Source of the DNA: Gremmenia infestans
Lineage: Eukaryota > Ascomycota > Leotiomycetes > Helotiales > Hamatocanthoscyphaceae
Assembly (NCBI GenBank): GCA_032629725.1
Contig: JAFEVB010000032.1
Coordinates: 744,001-808,000 of the forward strand
Length of the DNA stretch: 64,000 bases
Reading direction: 5' to 3'
Part shown: piece by piece, positions 11,456-22,640 of the stretch
How positions within the stretch are numbered: the first letter of the stretch is position 1
Layout of the letters: every line of letters starts with the position of its first letter
The notes under the pieces: generated by a model
Told to the model about the DNA's origin: nothing
The model's input: the letters and a program-made list of their open reading frames with translations, nothing else
Database searches by the model: none
Made by a program: the position numbers and the translations under genes

Positions 11456-13039
11456 ATGGGTGCTTCAATGGCCACCGGTGGCAGTTTTGCTCCCCGTAAC
11501 TCTTTTACACGGGTACTCTTTTTGACCGTCTTCTGCTTCGTGCTCTTCATCTACACTTTTAAACCTTCATCTGTGGAACATATCGAACACCTCCGGCCGC
11601 CACAGATGCACCCGCAGCCAAACAATTCTTATGCACCCGAGCGTCAGTCGGATTGCACGCTCAAGCAGTCCTCGCTCATGCAATTGCAAGATACCTACGA
11701 CTTAGGTGATGAAATCGAATATGCTCGTCGTTATGTTCGATTCCATCGCCAAGACATTCCCCGTAAAGCGATAACAAAGCTTGACACGGACCTGTTCCCC
11801 AGAGGATTTGACTCGATTGATATTCGCAATCCTCCGCCGAGGACAACTTGCTTGAAACCAATCGATGTTCCTGTCTCAAGGTCTCCAATTCCCTACACTG
11901 TCAATGCTTCGGAGCTTCTCTTCGGTATATCAACCACGTATTCAAGACTGACGGATGAAGAGATATCTCCGATCAATGAGTGGGCGCACTGGTTGACAGA
12001 TGGAAATGGGAAGTCCAATGGTGCAGGGCTGATCCTCCGTCTTATCGACGCCAGTCAGGAGGAATTGGATGAGGCTCGACATGTGATGGCCTCGATGGGA
12101 ATGGACGTGAAAGTCTATCCCACGGACAGTTCCATTGAGATGGCAAAGAGATACCTCTCCCTCCTACCAGCACTCTACAAAGACAGTTCTCGGCCAAACC
12201 GCAAATTTCTTGTCTTAGGTGACGATGATACTTTCTATCCCTCCATGCATTCTCTGCTCCACGAACTCTCTCAATACGACCACAAGAAAGATCTCTACCT
12301 CGGTACCCTCTCAGAAGATACCAACAACATCGCACGCCACGGATCCCAAGCCTTCGGCGGAGCCGGAGTATTCTTCTCCCTCTCCCTCGCCAAGAAAGTA
12401 GCCGATAAATTCGACCACTGCAGCACCAACGAGAAGATCGATGAGTCCGACACCGGCTGGGGCCCCCAAGGCGACATCCTCCTACGAAAATGCATTTACG
12501 AAAACACTGAGACAACACTCACGCTCATGCGTGACCTCCATCAACTCGACATCCAAGGTGATCCCGCGGGGTTCTACGAGGCAGGCCTCAAACCCTTATC
12601 ACTGCACCACTTCAAAGGCGGCATGTGGCACAAAGCGCGGCCGTACGAGGGCGCTCAAATCGTGCACGCGTGCGGTGAAGACTGTTTCCTCCAACGTTTC
12701 CAAACAGCGGATGACTTCATCATCTCCAACGGCTTCTCCATCGCCTACTACCCGCATGGTGTTGATTTCAACCTGCATCAGATGGAAAAGACCTTCACTG
12801 CAGCGCCCGACGACTATGGCTGGAACCTCGACTTCATGCTCGGGCCCCAGCGCAAGAACCTCCTGTGGACGGGCCGTAAGGTCGCGTGGGAGTTGATGGA
12901 GTCGTTAGTACAGCACGATGGCTCGGTAAAACAGATCTATATCAGGAAAGCGGATGATTACCGGTGGACGTATGGGAAGGATGGGAATCGGATGTTCGAC
13001 AAGGACGGTGTGTTGGAATTGATTTGGATCTCGTCGTGA
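11456..13039 (+). CDS. GT31/Fringe-like type II membrane glycosyltransferase
   Basis: Single-exon 527-aa protein. A short cytoplasmic N-terminus precedes one transmembrane anchor (about residues 17-36, SFTRVLFLTVFCFVLFIYTF), which suggests a type II Golgi/ER enzyme. The luminal part has the metal-binding motif LVLGDDDTFYPS (DDD near residues 256-258) and, further on, QAFGGAGVFFSLSLA, the Gly-Gly-Ala-Gly motif of Fringe/GT31 (DUF604-like) transferases. GWGPQGDILLRKC fits the downstream acidic D/E region of that fold. The reaction is most likely transfer of a hexose from a UDP-sugar to a glycan; donor and acceptor cannot be read from the sequence. The gene runs away from palA with its own promoter. 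Fold assignment is good, exact specificity unknown. Confidence 0.82.
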   Translation: MGASMATGGSFAPRNSFTRVLFLTVFCFVLFIYTFKPSSVEHIEHLRPPQMHPQPNNSYAPERQSDCTLKQSSLMQLQDTYDLGDEIEYARRYVRFHRQDIPRKAITKLDTDLFPRGFDSIDIRNPPPRTTCLKPIDVPVSRSPIPYTVNASELLFGISTTYSRLTDEEISPINEWAHWLTDGNGKSNGAGLILRLIDASQEELDEARHVMASMGMDVKVYPTDSSIEMAKRYLSLLPALYKDSSRPNRKFLVLGDDDTFYPSMHSLLHELSQYDHKKDLYLGTLSEDTNNIARHGSQAFGGAGVFFSLSLAKKVADKFDHCSTNEKIDESDTGWGPQGDILLRKCIYENTETTLTLMRDLHQLDIQGDPAGFYEAGLKPLSLHHFKGGMWHKARPYEGAQIVHACGEDCFLQRFQTADDFIISNGFSIAYYPHGVDFNLHQMEKTFTAAPDDYGWNLDFMLGPQRKNLLWTGRKVAWELMESLVQHDGSVKQIYIRKADDYRWTYGKDGNRMFDKDGVLELIWISS

Positions 13040-15276
13040 AGCGACGCAACTCACCTCGTTGAGATGAAATGGGATTCTTGGATACGCTTGCCAAGCTTGG
13101 ATGTCTTTCTTTTGTTTGTTATACCTGGCGCCCTGGCGCAAGGCAAGGTCCGAACAGTTACATCTGTCTGAGATATGTATCTTGCATGAGCGAATGGCGT
13201 TGTGTCTTTTTTCCTATGCGAAGGAAATGTATAGATGGGTCGATTGATAGCATCGATGGGGATTAAATGAGTTGTACATTTATATTCAAAATACACATAT
13301 ATGATAATCTCCCTCTCTTCTGACTCTTACTCGGTACATTCTCCACAATATAATCACTTCACCTCACCTCACGCATCTAATTCACCACATGCATTCAAAG
13401 TACGTTCGCGAGCTCTGTTCATCACGAACTGACGCTGAATTAAAGTTTCACATGGATGCTTACCCCCTCTCCTTACTCCGTACTCTTCTTGATCCTTCAC
13501 GAACCCACACCTCCATCCTGCATTCATTCCTCCATCCCATCCCATTCCATTCCTTCGCGCCGATCCCCACAGGATACCGCGTAACGGCATACGGAGTAAT
13601 CTAGGACCCCAGTCTCACATATATGGGGTTCCTTTCCTTTTCTATTCTCGACCCACACACGCACTTTGACCCACATCACACCACGGTATCGGTAGTCAAA
13701 GCAGAAACCCTTTAGTTCTTTCCTTCTTTCTTCAAAAACAAACTTCTGGTATATGAATTATTAGAAATCCGTTCATGATTAATGCATATAAGTAGAGTAT
13801 AGTAAAGTAAAGCAGAACAATTAACAGATGTCGTAAATACAGATGTTGAGAAATTGCGAGGGACGGGGTGGCGTTTATCTTTTCTTACCGAGGAAGGTCG
13901 AGCGAGCATGGAGAGAAAAGGGAGGGAACGTGACTAGACTACTCCATAGCGGATTCGGTAGGGTTTTGCGCAATTACTCCGCAGGTAGTTAAATGAAGAT
14001 GACGCAATTTAGCGGGTTGGAGTTTGTACGTTGCGTAGGTAGGTATTTATAAGTATATGTGTTGCATTTCTAAGTACCGATACCTCGAGGTAAAAGGGGT
14101 AGAAAAGGCCATGTGACTGGGCTGGGGAAGATGAGGTGAGGTGAGATGAAGTGAATTATACGGACGTGTATAATGTGACGTCGTGATTGATTGTATTTTA
14201 TTCTATGACATTTTATTTCGTCCGGGTAGGAAAATTATTTCTACGGCACTGCATAGATAGACATAGAGAAGGACTTGATAATGCAGGCAGCTGATTGGTT
14301 GCTGTGCTTAGGTAAGCGCAAGATGGTCATGGTTGATGTGAAGTAATCTTTACTCTGTTTATGTGCCAAGGGAAGGGAAGGGAAGAGAACGACAAAAAGA
14401 TAAAGGATTGAAATGGATAGATAGGCGAGAAAAGGTAAAGTATAAAATAAACAGGAAAGAAAAGATAAAGCAATAAAGATCTCAGCACTAAACACTACTC
14501 ATAATCTACTTTCCTCTTCCGTCTGAAAGGGCGAGAGATTGCTGTACTATAATATAGCATCACACGTCTAGAATAAATGTCTAGGAAATTGAATGTATGG
14601 TTCTGGGAAATGAAGAGTGATATCCAGAAATTCTATAGGTAAATAGAGAAGCTTTGCAGTCCCAAATCACATTACTATTTCAGTGATACGCTATTGCGAT
14701 TTTAGGCTTATTATATGCACTAATACCTAGGACTCAGGTAGCCTAGCTATAAATTTATAATATGATAAAAATAATATCTAAACAGCATATGTATAATATA
14801 TCTTATAGAGTAACGATTTATAAGCTTAGAGTCTGAAAATTAGACAAAACAGTTTAGAAAAGAGTATTCTGGAAGTCTTATCACAAGCGATGCGCGGGAT
14901 GAGGGCGGACGCGGGGACGTATCTTAGCGCCTTGGCGCTTGGCGGTATTGGAGACCCAACACAAACGCAACGCATATCAGAGACGGCGAGGTTGTACACT
15001 GTTAAACCCACCTCAAATTCTACCATGAGAGATCGAATCTATACCGCCACTTCTGAGGTCTCAACCATGACTAAATCCTGGTCGATATGGGTCTCGTTCA
15101 GAGATGTACGTCAAATACAACTGCTAGTGGAATAGCGGCCACGCTCATTACTCCTTACCAAAAAATCGGATAACCTGCTACGAACCGTTATCGATTTCAT
15201 CCGTCGATATCTGTAGATATAACTTTAATGGACTGCTCATCGAATTTATCTAGCGATAGCCGCTGTATGGCAAGCC
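13040..15276. other. Intergenic, partly AT-rich, no supported gene
   Basis: A 2.2-kb gap. From about 14000 it becomes AT-rich with many short stop-interrupted frames. A frame at 14890-15135 is open but has no recognisable motif. It borders the decayed genes that follow. Confidence 0.45.
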
Positions 15277-16520
15277 TTGAGGATTGGAGACCTGCTGCAT
15301 TTCATCGAATTAATAATCCTTCGTATCCTCAAGTGGCGCGGCATTATGTTGACGATTGTTATCGCCATCACGATCATTGTGCATGTGGGATATTGGGGCT
15401 TGCCTAGGCTTCGGAGGTCTTACACAGACAGACGAAGGAGGAAACTCGAAGAGGAATGGCGGAATGACGAGAGAAGGCGAGAAGCAGAAATTCTTGCTGA
15501 GCGCCGCATGAATCAAACCGCAGAAGCAGCAATTTTGAAGGAAGCCAGATTATGACATGCTCGAGAACAACAAGCTATAAAGGGAAAGTACCACAGGGAA
15601 GAAGAGGAGAGGGAAATAAAAGCCAAAGCAGATTATATAAGGTGGGAAAGGGATTGCAATACGCATTTCAGGACAAGGCCTCAATGACCAAATTCCCATT
15701 CCCTCCACTTCTACTGTGCACAATTCCGAATTGCCTCGCATACCTCAAATTCGCAGCGCCAGCGTGCTAACACAATATCAAGGAGTTCCTAAAACGATCA
15801 CCCCTCCTCTCAGTGCCCTTTCTTAAGCATCGGAAAAACCTTTGGCATGAGGACCGCTTTATATCCTGCCGAGAAGATCTAAGACCGGAGTTTCAAAGAC
15901 TTGCGAACCCTTGTTTGTTATATTGAGTCCATGGTACGAAGAACTCAGGGAAAAGCAGCGGAGCGCTATTATTTGAAAATCGGACAAGTTCATCCCCACA
16001 TGACGCCGCCAAACGGGGGAAGCGGGGGTCTGAAGATTTAGCTAGGTCGCATTTCATGCTAGTTCTGCATATATATCGGTCCAAGAATAATTAAATCATA
16101 TGATTACGTGTGAAGCTGGTTTCGATTCCTTCTATACAGTAACATATTTAGGAGATCCTATGACATTACCTCTGTCTTTATATTATGGCGTGATGATAGA
16201 AGTGTAGTAAGCCTGAGGACGAGGGGGCAGTTTATGGGTGATGTTTACTACTTTAGCGAGGCCATTCAGGGGTTGACAAGGGGCAATCATCAAAAACGTC
16301 TCGTGAGACTATTCTTCAAATTTGGGAGCTACGATATTTTCCGGATTGCGATGGCTAGTATTAATCAAATTAACTAGAATATTTATAATCCGCTGGGGAA
16401 TTTACAATAGTCCAGAGGCTAGGAATCTAGTGGATTGCATTGTCATGGCTCATATCGTATAAAGCTGCCGCGTTAGTGTTATCGAGCAGAGCTTGAATCT
16501 ATTAGACACTCGAGTCGATT
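15277..16520 (+). pseudogene. Decayed gene of unknown family with several in-frame stops
   Basis: Coding-like protein sequence continues along the plus strand through stops. From 15277 there is a hydrophobic segment (about 24 residues, MLTIVIAITIIVHVGYWGL) followed by a charged Arg/Glu-rich helix that continues in the same frame past TGA at 15553-15555 up to TGA at 15685-15687. After a frame change near 15790 coding-like sequence resumes (LWHEDRFISCREDLRPEFQR). From about 16080 another frame reads SWFRFLLYSNIFRRSYD, ITSVFILWRDDRSVVSLRTR and GDVYYFSEAIQGLTRGNHQK, crossing TGA at 16111-16113 and later TAG codons. I do not recognise the family. It could be one membrane-anchored protein or remains of two. 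The TGA codons are best explained as former CGA. Confidence 0.5.
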
Positions 16521-16787
16521 GAGTAAAAGGTGTTTAATATATTATATACTATCAACTTAGCAAACTCTGGAGTTTCGAAGATATCCGGAAATAAATGAGG
16601 GGTATGGAGAGCGGGGCGGGGCTTGGAATGTGGGACTCGGTTGTAAGCGTAGAGCATCTAGGCTCGGCTGCCATATCAACCTCCTCTCCTTCAATAAGGT
16701 ACGACACCGTGAATTTCCAATTCTACTACCAGCAGCTTTGACTCTCTAATCTTCTTAATATTTTGAAGGCAACTGCCTGATTTCAAT

Positions 16788-18072
16788 ATGAAAGTCAATA
16801 ATGATCTTTCAGCTTCCTTTGAGGAATTGCCATTGATGGGCAGTCAGAGTGAGGCTGTGCCCTCAAACGGCAATATTCACAGACGGCCTGTTCCTGCTCA
16901 AACCAGCGATACTTCCTCATCCCAAGATAACCATACTTGGGGCCATAGCTGGGAAGATAAGACAGGCCTTGATAGCCCGCAATCCTTCGGAGAGAGTGAA
17001 GCTACATACAATGACCATGACACGCATGCTGGCATCGCAACACCAACTTCGCAATCTCATGAGGGAAACTTGCCTCTCGAGGAGGCCCGCTGCTCTTTGT
17101 TGCCATATCGATCTGCAGCATGGTTTATCCACCAGAGATCTCTCAAGCTTTCGACTTTTGCAGCAGCGGTTCTGATACACGAAGAGTGCATAAATTTCAA
17201 GGATCTAGAACCGTGATTCTTCTCCCAAGGTAGGAGTTCTGCAAGTCTAATAGCTCCTAGGTACTGTGCGCTTTTAGCCCGTGATGACTCTCCCGAACCT
17301 ACTGATCCTCTGTCCGGAGCCCTATCTGCGGCCCACGGGATCGTAGGTGGGGTCCTCAATGGAGTAGCCGACTACCCTATCGAGATTGGGAAGATGCTGA
17401 AAGCAGATCAACCTCTGGCTACGGGCATGGCTAAGAATTTCGCCCTCGACACAAATAAGGGCGTGAGCAGAATCATCGGGACGGGTTTAAAATCTCCGAT
17501 GGATGTGACTCTAGGCGTGGCTAAAGGATTTGGTAATTTGCCCAAAGCTTATGGCGATGAGACTGTCAGGGAGAAAGAGAAAGTCACTGGTATTGGAAGT
17601 GGGCTGATGGTTGCTGGAAAGGTAAGCTAAACCTAAGATGTTGAAAAGTGCTAACTTGTAAGGGATTTGGATTCGGGTTGTATGATGGTATATCCGGACT
17701 CGTTACACAACCTCTCAAGGGTGCTCAACAGGAAGGCGCCTTGGGGTTCATGAAAGGGTTCGCCAAAGGTATCGGAGGCGCAGTGTGCAAACCTGTCTCA
17801 GGTACGAAGTTCACAATTAACTTCAGTGTGCTAAGAGCTGATGGTCGTATCTAGGTGCTGTTGGTCTTCCTGCATATGCCTTCAAGGGAATATATGAAGA
17901 AGTTAATAAGAGCCGCGGTAATAATGTTGATGGACACGTGATTGACTTACTTCTGGCCAAGGGCGAAGAGGAGTGGAAGACCTGTGGAGTGGAGGAAAGA
18001 AGCAATGTTTTGAGCAGGTGGCATGAGGTGCAGTTACTCGAGACAGATTTTTTGGAAGCGAAGTATCAGTGA
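16788..18072 (+). pseudogene. Atg_C-like / C-terminal half of a GT28-type fungal protein, one in-frame TGA
   Basis: Segments 16788-17621, 17663-17801 and 17855-18072 join with GT..AG introns and matching phases. They give about 396 codons interrupted by one TGA at 17214-17216. The C-terminal two thirds carry the glycine-rich repeated helices seen at the end of fungal GT28 sterol-glucosyltransferase-like proteins and in Atg2/Vps13 C-terminal (Atg_C-like) regions: LSAAHGIVGGVLNGVADYP, GLKSPMDVTLGVAKGFGNLP, GFGFGLYDGISGLVTQPLKG, GFMKGFAKGIGGAV. No glycosyltransferase domain precedes it; the first 140 residues are polar and disordered. Reading through the TGA keeps the frame, so a single CGA-to-TGA change would explain the break. 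Alternatives are a shorter functional protein starting after the stop, or an unrecognised intron around it. A 31-bp candidate intron there fails on phase. Confidence 0.6.
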
Positions 18073-18439
18073 AAGAAATCAAGCACACGGAAGCAGGTTG
18101 TATTCCACACGACTAAGTAAGATAGAGAATTACCATATATTAGTTGAATGTGGTGGTAAGCAGCTTGTCTCTGTGGTTTGCTATCAAAACCCGCTGATCA
18201 TCTCGTGCCAACGTGACTGTCGGCTCAACAGTACATGGAGGGTCGTTCTTACTCTGTGAGGTAGCGCCAACACGAGCACCACAGCCACCTCCACGTAAGG
18301 ATTGAATTCTCCACAAACTTTGTGCAAGCATCTTCCTCAAATTTCCTAGGCTTTTACAATCTTCACCGTGGCTCCTCTCCCTAAAAACCATAGCGAGGCG
18401 AGTATTACGATGCTAACGACCTGAGAGTCAACATCAATC

Positions 18440-19129
18440 ATGGACACGTCCCCGCCTTCATTCAAGGGCCAGGTCGCCCAAAGCTCAGAACCGTCGATGC
18501 TGGATTTACCACCTTGATACGCAAACGCAATCGGTAGTCAGGAATTCCAAGAGCGAGAGCAACATCTGCCGCCCGGATTAGCAATCGACTACCAGTTTAT
18601 TCTCCCGCAAGAACCGCCTGCCACAGCGCTTTATCAGCTCTCGCGACGTTAGACATCCGCAGCACTTCAATCGACCTCTCTCGCATCCGACCCGACACAG
18701 CGCACTCCACTACTTCCTCATATGCACACGACTCTCACGACCAAGACCAAATCCTCTACGGTTTGACCCGCTGGCCTTCTTTTGACGGGACAGCCGAGGT
18801 TGAGATAACCGGCAAACGACGATCCACACACCCAGGAAAGGTTGTCATGAAGCGGGGAACACTTTTTGGGGTTACCATCAAACATATCCATAATGGCTCC
18901 AAGACTGTACTCGTGTTCAATTCGCTGCTGGCCCTGGGAACCCATTGCGTATGTGTGGAAGAACAAACTGGGCGAGGCTGTGGCAAGATCGTCAGGAGAG
19001 AAGGGCGAGCCTTTCTTTCGGTTTCTGAAAGATGTGGATGGTGCTGAGAGGGATTTGTTGGTGGCTTGTTGGTGTGCGTCCGCGTGGGGAATCATACAGT
19101 TCCGTTTGAACGCAGGTTTGGAGCCTTAA
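18440..19129 (+). pseudogene. Decayed gene, uncharacterised fungal family
   Basis: From an ATG at 18440 the frame reads MDTSPPSFKGQVAQSS and LPPGLAIDYQFILPQEPP, interrupted by TGA at 18515-18517 (again a likely former CGA). After a frame change near 18660 it reads ILYGLTRWPSFDGTAEVEIT and GKVVMKRGTLFG, and after another change near 18930 it reads YVWKNKLGEAVARSSGEKGE and DGAERDLLVACWCASAWG. The order resembles a small uncharacterised fungal protein family ending in a conserved acidic/Trp-rich region. I can name no function. At least one stop and two frame changes make it non-functional as written. Confidence 0.5.
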
Positions 19130-20177
19130 AGCTACGGAGAAGAAAGCTAAGGGTAGGTAGCATTCGGTGAAAGGAGTTCGGTAGCTAATAGCTTGATACC
19201 CCGCAAATCATGGGCTGTTTATCCTTCTATCATTTGAGGTGCGGTTTGGCAGGCAGTATTGGAAGATCAAGGAGACTGATAAATTGATAGTCTTTCCGGA
19301 CGAAATGGAGAACATTTTTTTAAGCAGATCGAGCAAATTACCTGTGCAAGTGGAAGTGGATACGCTGCTCTGTAGTTTGATATTATCGATAATATGAATG
19401 AAGAAATGTTTTTGATGCTTGATTTCGAGTTTTCACTAGTGGGGTGAGTCAACACCTGATTTACGCGAGCTTCCTAGATTTGGACATTTCACCACGCAAG
19501 ATAGCTGTGTTTCTATACATGTGCTCATTCGCCTTATAAACTTATAAGTGATTTCCCTCTCTCCAATTCTATTTTTGTATATAACTAGCTATACACTTGT
19601 TTCCCTATAGGGCCGCGAAGCCGAATAGGTCTCCAAGCCTACCTGGAGCCCTGAAAGCCGTGGCCTGCGAAACAATCACTTATGCGTGCGAGACGGGGAC
19701 AAAGCGCAGCAACCAATAGATCGGAGAAACAGATAGGAATGCTCTGGTCGTGACAGAACTGCGCTTTGGACTGATTGAAAACTAAAAGGACCGAAGGTAT
19801 CTTCCCTACAAGCCTTTGTTTTCATTGTCGGCGAGCATGCATACAGGGCGGTGGTTTGAGACATTGGCATTGCACTACCGTCCGTGAAGAGAAATCTCGA
19901 TTAAAAGACTTTAGCACCGGAAAGAAGGCTTGAGATCTATTGACCAGTCCCTGAATGAAATATTGTTTATTTGCGTGTATGCTAGTTGAAACCAATTAAA
20001 GCTTTGTTAGGATGCGTTCTTCATTGATTGATGAATGAAGAAGATCTGTCTAGGATCGGTACAATTATACGCCTGTCCTGAAAAGTGGAACTCCCTCGCT
20101 AGTCCGATTTAATCCCAAAATAAGAGCAAGTTAAGTCTTGTAAGACTGCGTGTATCTCATGAGTATGGTAGGTGGGT
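19130..20177. other. Intergenic between decayed genes and the PP2C gene
   Basis: About 1 kb with no convincing reading frame, repeat or relic. Confidence 0.5.
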
Positions 20178-22120
20178 TTACAGCTTCGCCTTGATCTCCT
20201 TGGCAGAAGCGCTTGCTTCTTTGTTAACAACTACGTCGCCGCTCTTGTCACTATTTCCGAAGAAGATGACCTCGACGGTCAAATCATCGCTATAAATTGT
20301 TAGTATTGATTCCCTGCATACGTTCATGACTGACTTACCGATAACGTCTCGAATATGGGGCCGGCAGCGTTAATAACGCGCATACCATATCCTTATCCTT
20401 TCCACCGAGAGCATTTCTCACCAGGTGAGTTGCAACATTCTTGTCCTGTACCACGAATCTCTCATTCTCCCCACCCGTTACACCCCACTGTTGCTGTCTA
20501 ATAGGCGTCTTTTGACCATCCTTCGCCTTGCCTTTAGCACCCTGCTCAACCGGCAAGCCCTTTTGTTGAGACGAGAACATCTTGATCCACGAGTTTGCCG
20601 AATTGCCACTAGTCTCAGCAGACTGCTTCTCAATCCACTGTCCGACCAAGCCAACAACTTCTTCATTCGTAAGCATTTCCCAAAGACCATCGGTAGCCAT
20701 TACAACAAAATCACCCTTCTCAGGCTCGATCTTGGTAGTTGTGACAACAGGCTCCGCGGTAACATAGGGTGGCGAGCGAAGATGCTGGGACGGTGTTCGG
20801 CCAAAGAAAGATCGCTTCAAGCGTTCTGAGACTTCACGAGTCCACTTATAACTCGCATCACCAAAGGCACGAGTTGGCTCGAGGCCTCCTAGAACACGGC
20901 CGTTTCGGATAACGTTGTCTTCTCCAGGGTGGAGTTTGCGCATCCGGGCTTCTTCATCTGGGTTGCCGCCTGTTTGGTCAACGGAAAGCGCACTGGCGGT
21001 CCATTTCCCGTTCTCACTTCGGCGCCCCAACACAGCTCGAGAGTCTCCTGTGCAGGCGACTCGTAGAAGTTTGCTGTTACTGTCGTAGAATGAAAGGAGA
21101 GCACAAGATCCAGATAGAGCAGGCGCGAGAAGTTCGGCAGCAACGAGCTTGGAATTTGCCTTGAGAACCTTCTCAACGCTCTCGTGAACGATTTCGTGGT
21201 CAAGTCGATTAAATCCTGTCTTGATAGCGGATTCAATCGACTCGGATGAGGGTGACCCAAGAGCTGGGTCAGCAAGAGCTGCTTTGTATGTAGAATTCAG
21301 TTCTCTGGCTACAAAGTTTATTAAGACTTGTCGCAGCTTTGCCGATGTAGTCCAGCCCCTATACACTATTAGCAATGCCCGGCCTCCTCGATCGTGATAC
21401 ATACGAATGGCCATCGAAAACACCCCAGAACATCCAATCACTGGCAGGATTTCTTGCCGCAGTAGCAGTTGCCAGTGCTTCAGGCAACTCAATTATTTTT
21501 TCCGAATGGTCGTCCTCAATAGGATCATTGCTGGGTATTTGGACTACATCATATCTCACAACACCCTTCCCTCTCCCAATCAGATATGACTCCTCACTTC
21601 TACGCAGCTTCTGCGTAGCTTGCTCCGGCGTCAACATCTCTAGCACTTTCCTTCCTGCGCCATCCGTATCCTTGGTAATTGGCTCGTTGCCAGGAACTAG
21701 GCTGGTATACAACGAATCCGCCCCAACAATTACAGCTTTCCTCTCAACTTCTTCCGCAGTTTGTGCTGGCTGTGGGAACGAATATGTAGGAGAGGTCGAC
21801 AGACCCCGGGACTGTTGAGCCTGTGTTGAACTCGATTGTTGGCCGGGTACTAGATCTCCAGTCTGGCCTTTGTATGTATACCAAGCCCCATAACCCACTA
21901 GGCCAGATAACAATGCCACCGAAACGCGGCGAATGTACATAGACGATGATGCTTCCTTTGATGGAGTGGTGCCGGGTCCTGATGCGTGTCTGATGCCTAG
22001 AACATAGTTTGGGGAAGGTAGCTGCCCAATGCGACTTCGAAGACCAGTGAGACGCACAGTGCGGAACGCTTTGACAGCTGCTCGACGCATTGGATTGACG
22101 AGCTGGGGAGTTCGAAACAA
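20178..22120 (-). CDS. PTC5: Mitochondrial PP2C-family protein phosphatase, PTC5-like (pyruvate dehydrogenase phosphatase)
   Basis: Metal-dependent Ser/Thr phosphatase. Yeast Ptc5 dephosphorylates the E1 alpha subunit of pyruvate dehydrogenase in mitochondria, and the same role is inferred here. Exons: 22120-21405, 21358-20339, 20289-20178, giving 615 aa. The N-terminus is basic and Ser/Thr-rich like a mitochondrial presequence, then a hydrophobic segment near residues 68-82 (VSVALLSGLVGYGAW). PSNDPIEDDHSEKI matches the conserved entry to the Ptc5 domain. PP2C motifs follow in order: FWGVFDGH, CTGDSRAVLG, VDQTGGNPDEEA, GGLEPTRAFGDASYKW, VVMATDGLWEMLTNEE, and DDLTVEVIFFG in the last exon, so all metal-ligand aspartates are present. 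The first intron falls directly after DGH. The gene is divergent from the TCF25-family gene, with 520 bp between starts. Confidence 0.9.
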
Positions 22121-22640
22121 TGTCCAAAGCCCAGGATCCGAGTTGAGTCGAGGTCGAGCCTGTGGGTCGGCTTTCGTGTTGACCGCTTTGGAGGTGTCGT
22201 GTCTCTATGCGATAGAAGGAAGTCGTATAGGTAATTTGAGAAGCTTGAAAAGGAGTGACAGAGCGCGAAGTTGCAGAACAAAATGAGGATATCGTGGTTG
22301 TTATGACTATTGCATCGTGTACACCTCCTCCTAACAACACCAGTGCGTTTGTTCTTGGGCGTTGTACTGCTGCACAGTACTGCAGGTGAATAATAATTGT
22401 AACGCTTGGGCGCGCCTACAGTACAGTACAGTTGCGATTTCCGGATGCGGAATTCTGCCAGCCTTGGTGCTCTGCGTCATTCGGCGAAATATTGACAACT
22501 GCGGGCGGTAGTAACAACAAAAAACATACCCTACAACTCTTCACTATTGCAGATGAATTATTATCCTTAACCCTCAGCCTCAGACTCACTCTCTTCTCTT
22601 ATATCTCGAATCTGATACCTAGCAATCCCCGTCCTACAAA
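22121..22640. promoter_or_regulatory. Divergent promoter between PTC5-like and TCF25-family genes
   Basis: A 520-bp shared upstream region. Pyrimidine-rich leader sequence occurs just before 22641 and TACAGTACAGTACAG-type short repeats near 22417-22432. No gene fits here. Confidence 0.5.

Noticed and set aside
12042..12518. 158-codon minus-strand frame inside the glycosyltransferase gene
   Set aside because: Shadow of a well-supported plus-strand gene; its Arg/Gly/Cys-rich composition is an artefact of codon bias.
17230..17260. 31-bp GT..AG candidate intron near the TGA at 17214
   Set aside because: Too short, and it neither removes the stop nor keeps the phase.
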